The position numbers were made by a program, and so were the translations under genes. 64,000 bases of DNA. It comes from Immersiella caudata (Eukaryota > Ascomycota > Sordariomycetes > Sordariales > Lasiosphaeriaceae). This document shows, in pieces, positions 31,073 to 42,235 of this stretch (its first letter is position 1; every line of letters starts with the position of its first letter). The stretch lies in contig JAULSU010000007.1 in assembly GCA_030512335.1 (NCBI GenBank), positions 3,162,001 through 3,226,000 on the forward strand, written 5' to 3'. The notes under the pieces are model-generated. The model was given only the letters and a program-made list of their open reading frames with translations, was not told where the DNA came from and did no database searches.

Positions 31073-32077
31073 TCACATCACCAACATCACCACACCCGCC
31101 ACAGCCAACGCCCAAGTCGAAACCCCCAACACCCGAGATCCAACACTGGGATCCCCTGCCCCTCCAGCCTGAAGACACGACATCCACCCCACGCTATCAC
31201 GAGTCTGATTCCCCTCCCCGAAATGCGTCCACGTCAAAACCAATGGCCAAATCACATTCTCCGCCTTTGCCAATAACGTCGCATTCCCTCGGCGCGCAAA
31301 CGGCGCAGACCCTGCAGCAAAGAAAATGCCAGCATCGCCGTCATCACGAGGTGCGACCTCTGCCAACTCACGTCAGCAACAACCCCCACATTTCAACCCC
31401 GCCCCCTTTTCCCTCCCCGCCAAAACACCAACACCCTAAACAATGGAAGAGGACGCAGACTCACCATAACCAACACCGCTCCCGTCCCCAGCAATATACC
31501 CTCCACAAGTCTCCGGCACCTCCATCCCAGCACACCCACCCTCACTCCCGTTCCCTCTCGGAGCCACACTCCTCGCCTGCAACTGCGCGATGCACGGTCC
31601 CGGCAGGTACGCCCCGCACTCTCCATCCCCTGACCCCGCCGTCGCATTAGCCAAGCCCCCCGTAAACACAATCGCACAAACCCTCCAGTCCCTCTTTCTC
31701 CATGACGGCGTATCCAAATCCGCCGGCGGGGTGATACTCAATGCCGTCATCTCTATGTACTTGTCCTCGTTTCTATTTATCTTCTGATCTGAGGCCCCCG
31801 CGAGCGGGACGTTGGCGGAAACGCCAATGGCGAGTGTCCATCCTGAGAGAGTACTCCCTGTAGCGATGGTCGAGCCGGCAGGGATAGAGGTGTTGTAGCC
31901 GTGGATGGAAACGGCCAGGTAGGAGTTGGGGACTTGCGATGCGTCGGCGACGGTAGAAGTGGGGATTCCGTAGGGTCCCGGGAGGGAGGAGAGATCGCCT
32001 CCTGTGAAGGATTGAGCGGAGGTTAGTAGGGGAAGGGAGAAGATGAAGAAGAGGGAGAGGAGGTTGTGATGGTGCAT
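31073..32077 (-). CDS. Secreted, probably GPI-anchored protein of unknown function
   Basis: Exon 1 is 31465..32077 and exon 2 is 31073..31359 (GTGAGT donor, GCAG acceptor), giving 299 residues. A signal peptide (MHHHNLLSLFFIFSLPLLTSAQS) is followed by an extracellular domain with several N-x-S/T sequons (NTS, NAT, NGS, NAT, NQT) and few cysteines concentrated in the second half (GECGAYLPGPC, GGCAGMEVPETCGGY, WMSCLQ). The C-terminus has a small-residue stretch (GGAGDPSVGSRV) and a hydrophobic tail (LGVSTWALAVAGVVMLVM) with no charged residues after it, as expected for GPI attachment. An ATG 14 codons upstream (32117..32119) would mask the signal peptide, so the inner start is preferred. No domain family recognised. 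Confidence 0.75.
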
Positions 32078-32642
32078 AGTGGGGTTGTGGGATGGATGTG
32101 CATCGAGAGAATACGGCATGCGCAGCGCTCGAGAGCTCTGGTGAGGGTGGTATCAGCAAGCGGATGTGAGAGAACGGAATGGGAGCGCCGGCTGACACGG
32201 TCGGGCTCTCGGGGACCGAGTCCCTCAGTTGACGCAAGCAAGGACTCTGCCGCGTGTCGATGGGATGGGGACGTGGTCGGACGAGGTCGGTGCATGAGCG
32301 TACAGACGCAGCAGCAAACATCCGCCGGTTCGACCACGTAGTAGTGTCACTCAGAGGAGCGGGAGAAGTTCCCATGTTGAGAGACAGAAGATTCGAGATT
32401 TGAGCAGAAGCTTGTCGTACAGGAGCATTGTTCTACTCCATTCTGTTGCGTGGTGACGTTTTACAACATAGCGAGCCCGTCCGAGGAGGAAGCAGAAGCC
32501 AACACAAAGTTAAGCATGGGCGCAGGAACGGCGGCAACTTTCGCTAACCAAACAATCGGGACAAACTACCTTTAGCGCCGCATGCTTAACCTCACAAGCC
32601 GAGACACCAGCGGATGACGACACTACGTCCTGTTCATAGGTG
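32078..32642. other. Intergenic region, nothing recognised
   Basis: 565 bases between the GPI-type gene start and the end of P450 relic B. Arginine/serine-rich frames here look like shadows. Confidence 0.4.
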
Positions 32643-34230
32643 TTAAGTACACTGGAAGCCAGGTTTGATGTTGAGGAAGAACTGTTTGTGATCGAGCCAG
32701 TCAAGATTCTCGTCAGCCAGCTGCATGTCGAACTTGTAGGTGATCTTGGCCAAGATGAGCCGCATTTCTGCATACGCTAGACTAGACGTAAAGTCAGCAT
32801 GTGGATGGACAAGAGCAGGAACAGGCCGCCACTCACTTGCGGCTGACGCAGTTCCGAGGACCGACTGAAAATGGCTGCACAATATCGAGCTTGTCGTTGG
32901 CAAACCTCGGATCGTGAAGGAATCTCTCGGGGTGGAAGCTAAAGGGATCAGTAAAGTTCTCGGCAGAGTGGTATGCGGCCTATTGCCAGACTGCTACTAT
33001 GGTCTAGGAAGAAGTTAGGAACAGTGTCATTGGATATGGGTGTGGCCTCAACTCACTTCATCTGGAATAACTTCTCCGGCAATGACCGCGCTGCCACCCT
33101 TCGGTATCATCCTCGGTAGGCCAACTGATACAGGCGGGTATCTACGGAGCCTCCTCATTCAGGCATGCAAGCATATAGTCCAGCTTGCCCACTGGCAGAA
33201 GAGTGATCTCGTCTTCGGAGCCAAACGACGAACGGGCCTCGTCTGTCAACTTCTTCAGAGCCTGTGGGTTTCTCGAAAGAAGGTAGGTCAACCCGCTCAA
33301 GAGGGTGGATGTCGTTTCTGAGCCCGCCAGGATCAAAACGCTTGCATTTGAGCGGAGAGCGTTGGAGTCCAAGTCCTAAAGTAGTCAGCACCTTCCATGC
33401 GTACCGTAACAACGGGAGACTAACCTTGATCCTGAGGAATCCTTCAATGAGTTCATGCCGCTCAACCTTGAGTTCCATCCTCCTCTTCAGCTTTCGCAGA
33501 GTGCGCTCGTCGTGGAGTGCTCGGCCCTTCTGCAGAATCCTCCTGAGGAGCGGCAACAGCGCATTATCCAGCCCCGTGCATGTCAACGAAGCGATAATGG
33601 GGCCCTTTTCCATGGCCTCCATTATGTCTCGTATCCAATCGTCGTCTTTGACCCTGTCCAAGCAACCAAAGGGCCCCCCAAACTCAAGGTCGTAGTCCAC
33701 GTATACCAACAGACAAGATCCAGGGGCTGGCGCGACTCCATGCCCGTCTTCTCGTCCTTGCGAGTGGAATCGATGCAGCTCTCACGTAGTCGCTTGACCA
33801 GGAGATCCATGTACTTTCCGATCATAGGTTCCTGCTCGCGCATGCTTCGGTCGCCGAACTGGAGCGCAATCTGAAGGAGAAGCTGTTGATGTACGGCACG
33901 GTTGGGCTCGGTGACAAGGTTGCTGGGGACGCCCCTGGGACGGTAAAATGGCCTGGACCTTGGGGAACTCCTCTGTCTTATGACCGTAAATTATCCGCCA
34001 TGCTTCTGGGTCGTTGAAGGCCAGTTCTTTTGGGGCGATGCGGACGATCGGTCCATAGCAATCGTGGAACGCGAGCAAGTCTTTGGGAAGCGTGCCTTTG
34101 AGATATCGTCGCAGGTATGCCAGCCGAGTAACGCGGCGGGCAAATGGCCGGGAAACCTTGCGAGTGGGTGGAAGCAGAGGTTGTAGACGGCTTGTGCCAC
34201 GAGGTATGCGAGTGTCTGTCGGCGCAAGGT
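32643..34230 (-). pseudogene. Cytochrome P450 relic B (nearly full length, frameshifted)
   Basis: An E-class P450 on the minus strand that can be followed almost end to end but only by changing frame. Segments: LAYLVAQAVYNLCFHPLARF; after a one-base loss near 34147, RGTLP-type region YLKGTLPKDLLAFHDCYGPI and FNDPEAWRIIYGHKTEEFPK; after a one-base gain near 33948, FYRPRGVPSNLV and MIGKYMDLLVKRL; after a small deletion near 33695, EFGGPFGCLDRVKDDDWI. An intron leads to the I helix ILAGSETTSTLLSG. A one-base gain near 33150 breaks the K helix before RRYPPVSVGLPRMI. A TAG at 32980..32982 replaces tryptophan in VAVWQ-x-AAYHS. The haem loop reads FSVGPRNCVS, with serine where glycine is usual. The C-terminus NLAYAEMRLILAK is intact. 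Several lesions rule out a functional enzyme unless sequencing errors are numerous. Confidence 0.88.
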
Positions 34231-35214
34231 AGCTGTTGGCCTCTGCCGCCCCCTTGTTGGTTTGTGGTTCAGGAGCGCGGGTCACTTATCGTGGCGACCA
34301 CCAGGGCAGCTGCGCTGCTAAAGCTAGGAAGCGGAAGACTCATCACTGTCCTAGAGCTCGTAAAGTTCGACTGTCCTGACATCTACTCTGAGAGTAGACG
34401 AGAAGCCCATCATAAAAGGCCACATCTTCAGCCGGTTTCTGGTTATCCTCTTCACCTTCTAATCCTGCACCCCACTCAACGAAGAGGGGGACCAAGACCG
34501 AGCGGGATGGATGTATATAGGTAGCCGCCAAGCCATTCGGGGAGGTCGCTGTGTATTGCCGAGCCAAATATCTGGTCCCTTCGGAGATGCCGCCAACTAA
34601 CGCGATGTTGTGCGGGAACTGAGGGGTTGTGTGGTGAATGCAACGGAAACATTCCTTGGCTCGATCTCGGGATCGGGATCGGAACGAAGGATCCATCCGC
34701 CTCGCAAGCGCTGACTACTCGACGATATTGCGAGCAGGCAGACAGACGATGGGATGGACGCACCGTGGTAAATTGCTGGCTGTTCGAGGTCGAAGTGCAG
34801 GCGACTGTGGGTACATGATGGTTCGCGGTTTCCCGCCAGCGCAAAATAAGGTTTACACACATGGCGCTAAAAATTGGCTCCCGTCCGCTAACCACAGCCT
34901 CAAGAACTCCATCCCTGACACGAAACCGACAGCCCTTGCCTCAATCGATGCTCACAAACACTCTCGGGAGGATCAATTGGCTCAAGATGCTTCGCAATGT
35001 TGCGTAGAAGGGCGGTACAATAAGATAATTACGCCTGCCAAAATGCAATGGCAACAAAACCTCTAGGTATCCTGTCCTGCCGTGATCCTGCCCCTGACGC
35101 CGCCCTAATGTCATCTGCTCGGGCACATCCCAACTCCATTTGCAACGCCGCCGAGATTACTGTATATACAAATACTGAAGATTACGGGATACTCCCTTTG
35201 TCCTGCTGGGTCTC
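34231..35214. other. Intergenic region, nothing recognised
   Basis: About 980 bases. Possibly includes the degraded 5' end of P450 relic B near 34230-34290. No other support for a gene. Confidence 0.4.
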
Positions 35215-36688
35215 TTAATCTCCCAGACTCATCCAGCTCCATGCGCCAACGCTGCTAGCCAACAACAGAATCGTCAAGATCGCTGCGCCAGCACGATCAC
35301 CCGTAGTAATAGGCGGCGGTGGCTCCGGCCCATCTCTGCTACGACTTCCGGCGTTCGGATCTCCCTTGCTGGTGCCGCCGGTCAGCTCGGTTGCCGGCGG
35401 GTTGGCATCGTCGATGAGCAGGCTGGACACGGCAGCCAAAACGTTCATCTGCTCGCCTGCACCGCTGGTCTTGTCCACCGCAGGGTCAACAAAGACGCCT
35501 TCCGACCAGTAGAACCCGCAGCGCCGGCCCGTCGCGCCACCAGTGCACTGCTTGACTGCGGCCTCGGCTGACGTGCGCAGCATCGGCAGAATCTCGTCGC
35601 GGGTGAAAGGAGCGATCTGCGTGACCACCGACAACCAACGGTGAACGTAGCCCTTGAAGCTCAACATGTCTGCGGTGCAAGCGCCGTGGCGGCCTTCACA
35701 GGGAAGTTCGTAGGCAATGCCGTCGAAGAAGAAGTCGCGCTTCATCCCTTGGATCAGCCCCGAAATGCGCGTCTTCCATGGCTCCGCGCCGTCAGTGTAG
35801 TTATACATGAAGGCAGACCCGTGGAGCATCAGAGCCGCGTTGTAGCTGAACTGGGCCTTGTTGAGGTCGGTGCAGTTGGCTTCGACGTGCGCGCCGTCGT
35901 ACACGCGATACTCCTCAGGCTCGATGTAGCCCACATTCCAAATCCAGTCCCACTGCTTGACAGCCCAGTCCGCGTACGTCGTGTTGCGGGTGTATCGAGC
36001 AAGGCGTGCCCCGAGGTTGAAGAGACAGGCGTTGGCGATCGTGTTCTTGTAGTTGTATCCCATGTTGGTTGGGGGTACCTGCCATCGAAGGCCGCCGTTG
36101 CAAGTGTTGTCGTGACGGTCAGGATGGGCCTGGGTGTTGAACACAGCTTGCGCCAGCGCGAGCCACTGTGCCTGGTCCTCCGGAGGGTCGGGAAACTTGT
36201 TCTCGGCCGCCAGCATGGCCGACATGCCCCAGAAGCCCTGATCGTCGTTACCCAGCGAGGCCGTGTGGTTCGGGGGCATGTAGTCGTGGTTTGGCCCGGT
36301 CTGGTGCAGCATGCCTTGCTTGACAACCTCGTTGTAGCTCGTGTCGCCCGTCAAGTGCCAGTAGTCTATGTAGGTGCCCATCATAGCTCCTCCTTCCCAC
36401 CAGTAGTAGTCTCCCTTGTGCTCCGTTGGCGGACCCGGCAAGATACCGGGAATCTCACCAGTCTGGTTTCCCTTGTAGAACAGCATCAGATCGTACGCCA
36501 GCGTTCGTGCAGATTCTTTGATCTCCTCTGAGGCGACTGTCAGCTATTCGTTTTACCATCTCACTGACAAACCACATACCTTTTGTGCCGATTTTGTAGA
36601 ACTGCGCCTGTGCCGCAGGGAGCAGGCCACTGCCCGCAAGAGCAACCGCCAGCCATTTCACCCCTGATCTCATCGTAATCGTCGCCAT
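35215..36688 (-). CDS. GH76 endo-1,6-alpha-mannosidase, GPI-anchored (Dfg5/Dcw1 type)
   Basis: A cell-surface enzyme of glycoside hydrolase family 76, which in fungi helps attach GPI glycoproteins to the wall through alpha-1,6-mannan. Exon 1 is 36580..36688 and exon 2 is 35215..36536. The 43-base intron (GTATGT, CTGAC, CAG) is required to join GTK to VASEEIKESARTLAYDLMLF. The product is 476 residues. A signal peptide (WLAVALAGSGLLPAAQAQ) precedes YYWWEGGAMMGTYIDYW, the catalytic double aspartate in LGNDDQGFWGMSAM, GLRWQVPPTNMGYNYKNTIA, CTADMLSFKGYVHRWL and CGFYWSEGVF. The C-terminus has a Ser/Pro-rich linker and a hydrophobic tail (AGAAILTILLLASSVGAWSW) for GPI attachment. Start: ATG giving MATITMRSG; MRSGVKW five codons on is an alternative. 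Confidence 0.93.
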
Positions 36689-37956
36689 CTTTTTCGTGAG
36701 TATTCGGTCTGCCTTCAAGCGAGTGGTGCGCAGGCCGCGCTTCCGGACGTTTCGGGATTTACTCCGGGCTAGGTGGTCCGAACGGTCCCTCGAATGCCGC
36801 CGGATCGGTAGTCGTTGCGTGCGAGCAAATATCGCACGATAAACGGGTTGGAAGGAGCAACACTGGGCTCAAAACGATCGACAAGAACAGCGAGACATGG
36901 AAAACGAAGACTGAGGAGACATTCCAGGGGCCCGAACAAAGAGGGCCCCAAGGTCTGGATATGGTGATGCGACCAGCGGCTTCAGAAGCTCCTTGGCACT
37001 CTCGGTTGTCGCTTGGCGGTGCTGGGCATCGGAGGGCAGTGCAAGGCTGGGCGGCGGCGCAGGGGGCCTCATTGGTGCCCCCTCAGCGCGCGATCAACAG
37101 CGCCGACCCTGCAAAGGCCCAGAGCGGTGGACCGTCGAACGGGGTGACGGCCTGGGCAAAACATTGCGACGTAATGCCCAGCTGCCAATTGCTGGGCAGG
37201 GAGCGGCGGCAAAGCAGGAGGAGAAAAGCAGGGAATGCGTCGACGATGTCGCTCAACCAACGTCACCGAATCTTCCTTCTCGACGCTTCGATGACATGAT
37301 GGCTGTCGACGCGGTTGATGTGGTTTTCGACGCGATCTTCTTGGCCCGCAACGAAGCGACGACAAGGTGGAACGGCGACCATCTCGGAACCTGGAAAATG
37401 GAGAAATGATCGTTGGCAACACGAATCGCCAAGCCATCTGTTGCCACCTGCCAGCGGCCAATTTTAGGTCGCTTTTCGGCGCGTCCAGTGAGGGTCTGCA
37501 GCGAAACTGCTTGCTCTGACCACCCATTTTACGAAAACCCGTATTCATCCAAATGCCCATTCCCAAGCGCCCGAGGACTGCCAACGTCGCCAAGATGGGG
37601 TCCCAAGACACCAAGACGGTTTTCCCCTGAACCAAGGCAGTAGCTGCAATGCAGCATCCGCCGTTCTGGCCCCGAGTTTCCGCACTTGGTCACTGGAGCT
37701 ATGATCTCATTGGGATTGGGCGCCCGAACGGTTGCGTCTCCTGCGTACGGAGCGGCTTTCTCACGAGCTAGGGAACCCTCGATCCCGGAGACCGCCCCGC
37801 ATTCGGCACCCCGCTGGCTTTCAGCTTGCCGTCCGCGGTGAGCCCCGGTCAACCTCGGGGCTTGTGGAACTCCCGGATTGCGCATGCACCGACGGAAACT
37901 CGCTGAGAATTAAAACGCTTTGCAAAGTCCGTCTTTATTTCCACAGTCTGCTTAAA
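36689..37956. other. Intergenic region, nothing recognised
   Basis: 1.27 kb containing the promoter of the GH76 gene at its left side. Open frames on both strands are GC-driven and show no family features or splice-consistent extensions. Confidence 0.4.
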
Positions 37957-38558
37957 CTAATTGTTGGCAGTCTTGTCATTGTAGTAGTGTATCTGCCGCA
38001 GCGTCAGCCTTGTCATCACCTCCTCACCGATCCGGAGAACAAAGAACTCACCGTCTGATCCACGCATCCGGACGGGGTCTGGTACCCATACGCTCCCGTG
38101 TTGATAACCAGCGCCTGCTTGGCGCAAACAAGCCAAGCTCCGACGTTCTGCCGCTTGATGCTCGCCACGCTCCATGTCAGAGTATCTCCTTGCCACGCAA
38201 AGGCGCCGAACGGACTTTTGGTCGTGTTGAACCAGGTTGCAAGCGTTCGCGGCGGGTTGGCCTTGTCGGCGGGCTCCTCCACCCATAGGTACAGCGGCGG
38301 GTTCGACGCTTTGTTCACGAGTTGGCCGGACTCGATGGCGAACTGGCCTGCTGTCGTGTGCGAGTCGAGAATTGCCGTCCCGGGCAAGTTGGCCGGCTTC
38401 GTCTGGAGGTACTTGTGGAAGTTGGGCGCCGAGACTGCTCGGATCCAGTATGCCCCCGAGAGAAGCGTTACCGGCGTAGGAACACCCGTGGCTTGCGGCA
38501 TGGGTGTTGCCATGGCGCTTCCCGCCAGGAGGGCAGCAAATACGGCTGGCTTGACCAT
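37957..38558 (-). CDS. Small secreted protein of unknown function
   Basis: Exon 1 is 38052..38558 and exon 2 is 37957..37992, joined by a 59-base intron (GTGAGT, GCTGAC, CAG), giving 180 residues. The N-terminus is a signal peptide (MVKPAVFAALLAGSAMA). The mature part is a compact domain with two cysteines (WLVCAKQ, SGCVDQT) that could form one disulphide, and motifs such as AGQFAIESGQLVN and LYLWVEEPADKANPP repeated across many uncharacterised ascomycete secreted proteins of about this size. The last exon supplies IHYYNDKTANN. Without splicing the frame ends in SSLFSGSVRR, which lacks the family-like tail. Secretion is well supported; function (effector, adhesin, lectin-like) cannot be told from sequence. 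Confidence 0.75.
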
Positions 38559-38967
38559 GTTGTCTGATGGATTCCCGTGCGAGCGCTATGGACTAGGGAC
38601 GTATTTGCAGCGAAGAACGGATATGGTTCGTAGTATTAGACCAACTGACAGGAACTAATCGCTAAGAGCGTCCTCCAGCTGGCTCTTTAAAGCCGCAAGC
38701 CCATCGTTGCCCCACCTCTGCCTTCGGAGCGACAACTTCAGATCCGGGGCGCCATGAGCACGCAATACTAGCAAATCTATTTGCCGGCAAGATCGCACGG
38801 CAGCCCCAGATTTCACTTTGCCGTGGAGTGAGCCATTCCGTCCCATTAATTTGTCTACTAATGGTGGACATGAGTTCGGTTGTCTCCATGGGGAATCCTC
38901 CCGCGTCACCGCCCGGTTAAATCAACAGCTCTCTCGCCTCGAAAGGTTATCCATCAACCTATTCCGT
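38559..38967. other. Intergenic region, nothing recognised
   Basis: About 410 bases forming the upstream region of the small secreted protein gene; no further feature seen. Confidence 0.4.
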
Positions 38968-39225
38968 TCACGCTCCGCCCTTTGCTGGCGATTTCGATGC
39001 TGCATTCCGAGAGGCCCTTGTGAGAGTGTAGAAGACATCGGTGGGATTTTCTGAGGTATGGGTGATATCGTACCGGGCCTTGAATTTATTCTGCAAGGTG
39101 TCGGTGGTATCGTACAGTGCGCTGGAGTCGTTTTTGGGGGTGTTGGTGACATCGCTTGAGACCTCAAGTTCATTCTGCGAGGTCCTGGTGATGTTGTCAA
39201 AGCCCTTGATCGAGCCCAATGCCGT
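38968..39225 (-). repeat. Five degenerate 42-base coding repeats in frame behind a stop codon
   Basis: On the plus strand a motif like GGTGATATCGT recurs at 39061, 39103, 39145 and 39187, exactly 42 bases apart, with a weaker copy near 39019. Read on the minus strand the region is open from the TAG at 39226..39228 to a stop at 38968. It encodes five 14-residue units: DNITRTSQNELEVS, SDVTNTPKNDSSAL, YDTTDTLQNKFKAR, YDITHTSENPTDVF, YTLTRASRNAASKS (rough consensus YDxTxTxxN). There is no ATG in this frame. The frame is the same as that of the upstream gene's last exon, so the repeats would be its C-terminal extension if the TAG were read through or were a mutation. Confidence 0.85.
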
Positions 39226-40004
39226 CTAATAACGATCCATGCAGCACCGCGGCGCCCACATGTTTCCTCCTCGTCCCGGCTTCAACAAACTCAGCGACAC
39301 CTTCTTGACAGCTCTATGAAGGTGTCAGCAAAATAACCTCGCAACTCCCAGAAGGAAAGGTTTCTCGAAACTCACTTCATCATCCCGCGTGTTACACTCT
39401 CCCCATTCCTAGCCACACAGTGCTCGGTCACCATGGTGACTCTCTCATCGGGTCTTTCCACAACCACCAGTTCCTCGTCATCCTCGTCGTCCTCGCCCTC
39501 CCCGTCATCCACCTGCTTTGACACCCTAGCGACGTAGGTGGCCCAGGCCCGCGCCGCTTTTAGCTTCTCGCCTTCGCAGTGCCTCTGCCGAGCAAGGACT
39601 GGGTCTCTTAGCACGGCGACTTGTGAGACGTAGGTGGATAGCCTAGCCCGGGAGACTGGGCCGAGGGTAGTACGGCGGGGGCAAGTGGCAGGGTCAGGGA
39701 GGGTGGCGCACCCGGAGAGGGAGGCAAGCCGCGCGAGGGAGGAAGGGGTGAGTGAGGCGGTAGAGGGAGGGAGGGCGGCAAGCCGGAGGGTGTTCGGCTG
39801 TTTCTGTTGCCGCCGGGTGTTGAAGGTAGCGTCGGCGTGCTTGTTCATTCCGGCGGTGACGGTGAGCTCGGGGAGCATCCCGGGGGCGGAGGGGACCAAG
39901 TTGGCCGAGACGGTGTGGTGTGAGCGGTGGGAAGTCATCCCGTTGGAAATTCCGGATGTTGTGAAATGACTTGCTGAAATAGCATTGGGCATGGGAAAGG
40001 CCAT
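39226..40004 (-). CDS. Hypothetical Ser/Thr/Ala-rich protein
   Basis: Exon 1 is 39376..40004 and exon 2 is 39226..39313 (intron 39314..39375, GTGAGT donor, CATAG acceptor), giving 238 residues if translation stops at TAG 39226..39228. The N-terminal 130 residues are Ser/Thr/Ala/Pro-rich and probably disordered. A predicted helical part carries KLKAARAWATYVARVSKQV, then an acidic run (DDGEGEDDEDDEE), and the spliced tail is basic and distinctive (VKKVSLSLLKPGRGGNMWAP, RCCMDRY). No known domain and no signal peptide. The reading frame continues past the stop for 86 codons through five 14-residue repeats, which raises the possibility that this stop is a recent nonsense mutation or is read through. 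Confidence 0.6.
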
Positions 40005-41168
40005 GACTTTACAGAGTGTAATCCATAGCCTGGGCCGGGGTGATTAGGATAGAGTTGGGCTTTGGGCAGATGTGAATCACGGAGATATGGGATGAAAAGT
40101 TATCGAATATGACCACAATCAAAGTGAAGAAAAATACAATAAGCTTGAAATAGATTTTACACAGTGCGCCCTGAACCTTGGTTGGATTTTTGGTTCCTAA
40201 CCCGAGTGATTGGGGAGCCTGGCGTAACTGATCAAGTCAAAATCAGTCACTCAGTCACGCTGCTGAACTGGAAAATCACTTGGTAAGGAATCTTGCTTAG
40301 GGCGAGATGAAGGAGACTTCTTATAGTGCGATGCGTGCTGCGTCACCATATATGTTGTGGAGGTGCCGTAAATGAGCCCAGCGCTGGCCGCGAATGTTCT
40401 TGTACCAGGGTTTCGGAAGACGAGAGCTTGCGTAGAGCTTGGGTCCCGGGATGTTGCTCAGGGGGTGAAAGTAGATGTTGTGGACCACGATCCAAACGTG
40501 GTGGATGATTGTCTGTACCCGATTAGCTCCTTTTAAAGGCGACGGGGCTGGGAGTGTCTCACAAGGCAGGGAAGGAGTAGTAGGATAGATGTGGTGTGAG
40601 ATATTGTCATCTTGTTGTGTCGTCGACAGAAATATGGGGCAGAGATGTCGTAGGCAGTCGCCGTGAGAGACGTAAAGATGGACGAAGGAGTGGAGGGGTT
40701 GCGTTTGACCCTGACCGTGAGAACCGAATCCTGCTCCACGGAACCGGAAGTCTTTCTCCGCTCATCATGCCAGCACGAGTGCGCCACGAGTTCATTGAGC
40801 CCAATAAACCGTCGTTGAGGCTCCCCGTGATGCCTGGCACATTTACATTTCACTTGGCATCGTCTCCCGTGGCTAAAAAACGAAATGCAGGAGGTCCAGG
40901 CCTGGGCAGACTGTAAGCTGCATGGTGCGGCGCTTGAGACTGCATGCGTGAGTAGCCTCGTTATTCACGCAAGTTGGCTTCGTAATCGGCATACTTGTGT
41001 CGCTGCTTTAGTGCACTCCTTCGATGAGAGCCGGCCAACCGTTTTCTCTATCACGGAGCGTGAAGGTATCGACCGGCTTCATGGGCTTCGGACAATTGGT
41101 TAATGCCGATAAGAATTGCGATTCCGCCGTGGCTAATTGACAATATCAAAATGCACCGCGAAAAAGTC
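40005..41168. other. Intergenic region, nothing recognised
   Basis: 1.16 kb, AT-richer near 40080-40210. No frame with a recognisable family. It ends at the 3' edge of the terpene cyclase relic; no prenyltransferase domain follows the cyclase on the minus strand. Confidence 0.4.
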
Positions 41169-42086
41169 CTACCATCTGTGCTGATTAAGTCTGAATACCG
41201 GGGATGGCGTCCCGTTCGCCATCCACTCGAGTTGACCGGGGATAAACGCAACAGCTGGATGGTACGGCGGCACGTTCACCGACCAAACCAAGTCCCCGCT
41301 GATCATGAACTTGGATGCATCAACAAAGATCTTGAAGTCGTTCGAGACGTCCTTCCGCTCCATCACCCCCCTAATCGTTTCGAGAAAATCTAAGACAGAC
41401 TCCTTGATCAGATTCCGACACATCTGCTCAGCCTCATCTCGACCAACGGTGAACTAATCCATGACGACACAAATCGAGTTGAAAAAGACATTTCTCCCCT
41501 TAAATCGGCAACCTTCTTCTCGTCGAAGGAAAAGATGTCGTTCGTCAAGCCCAGGGCCATCCAAACCGGGTGCCCAAAGGCTGAGTGCCGTGGATGCCGG
41601 ACCGGGATCCAAGGACAACATCTCCTTGAGGATCTTGGAGAACATCTTCTTCCTTGATCTCTTGACTCCATAGATATCAAACTCCCTCGGTTCGAAAGCT
41701 TTGAGCAAATATGCCGAGCTTCGTCGTTGTGCTGAGACAATCAGCGGGGTCAGGGGGTTGTAAAGCTTGGTGCTTACACCGGCCTCGTCCCCAAGCTCGG
41801 AAATATCGTCATGCATGGCGATGTATTCGTGAAAGTAAGCCAGAACCTCCATTCGGCCCGGCTTTGTCTCTGGGAATATGACCGAGACTATACTATAGAC
41901 GGGGCCGAGGCAGCCTTTGAATTAGCCGAGGCTATGGTCGACATACTCTCTTCAGCCCTCTTAGGCTCTGATGGTACCAGGGTCTTCCAAGATGGCGTCC
42001 CGGTGGATTCGGAGAGCAATTCCTTCGCAAAAGCCATCGGTCTCGTGGGTAGACGGATCCACCTGTGTGGAATGGGAGTCGTGCAT
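41169..42086 (-). pseudogene. Class I terpene cyclase relic (fusicoccadiene/ophiobolin-synthase-like cyclase domain)
   Basis: From ATG 42084..42086 the frame encodes MHDSHSTQVDPSTHETDGFC, the N-terminus typical of the cyclase domain of fungal bifunctional di/sesterterpene synthases. In-frame stops follow at 41961..41963 (TAA), 41952..41954 (TGA) and 41922..41924 (TAA). The frame continues to FHEYIAMHDDISELGDEAG, which holds the aspartate-rich metal motif. Beyond SRKKMFSKILKEMLSLDPGP a stretch of about 50 residues is missing and the frame changes. LGLTNDIFSFDEKK preserves the second metal-binding (NSE) motif, then another frame change and a TAG precede MCRNLIKESVLDFLETI and SKFMISGDLVWSVN. At least two stops fit C-to-T or G-to-A changes (RIP-type). 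No prenyltransferase domain remains. The neighbouring MFS gene probably belonged to the same cluster. Confidence 0.85.
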
Positions 42087-42235
42087 CTTATGGGCTTCCA
42101 GCGGATGGATGGGAGAAGGCGAAGGTCAGCGGTCTAAACCCGAACCATAAAAAATTTGGTGGCAACTATTATAGAAGTCAGAGCACAGCATTCTGTGCCT
42201 GATTCCGTATTTGACTATTTGAACACGACACTAAC

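Noticed and set aside
33980..34186. Plus-strand frames opposite P450 relic B
   Set aside because: The minus strand carries unmistakable P450 motifs here.
37069..37635. 188-codon minus-strand frame between GH76 and the small secreted protein genes
   Set aside because: GC-driven composition, no domain, no splice or promoter support.
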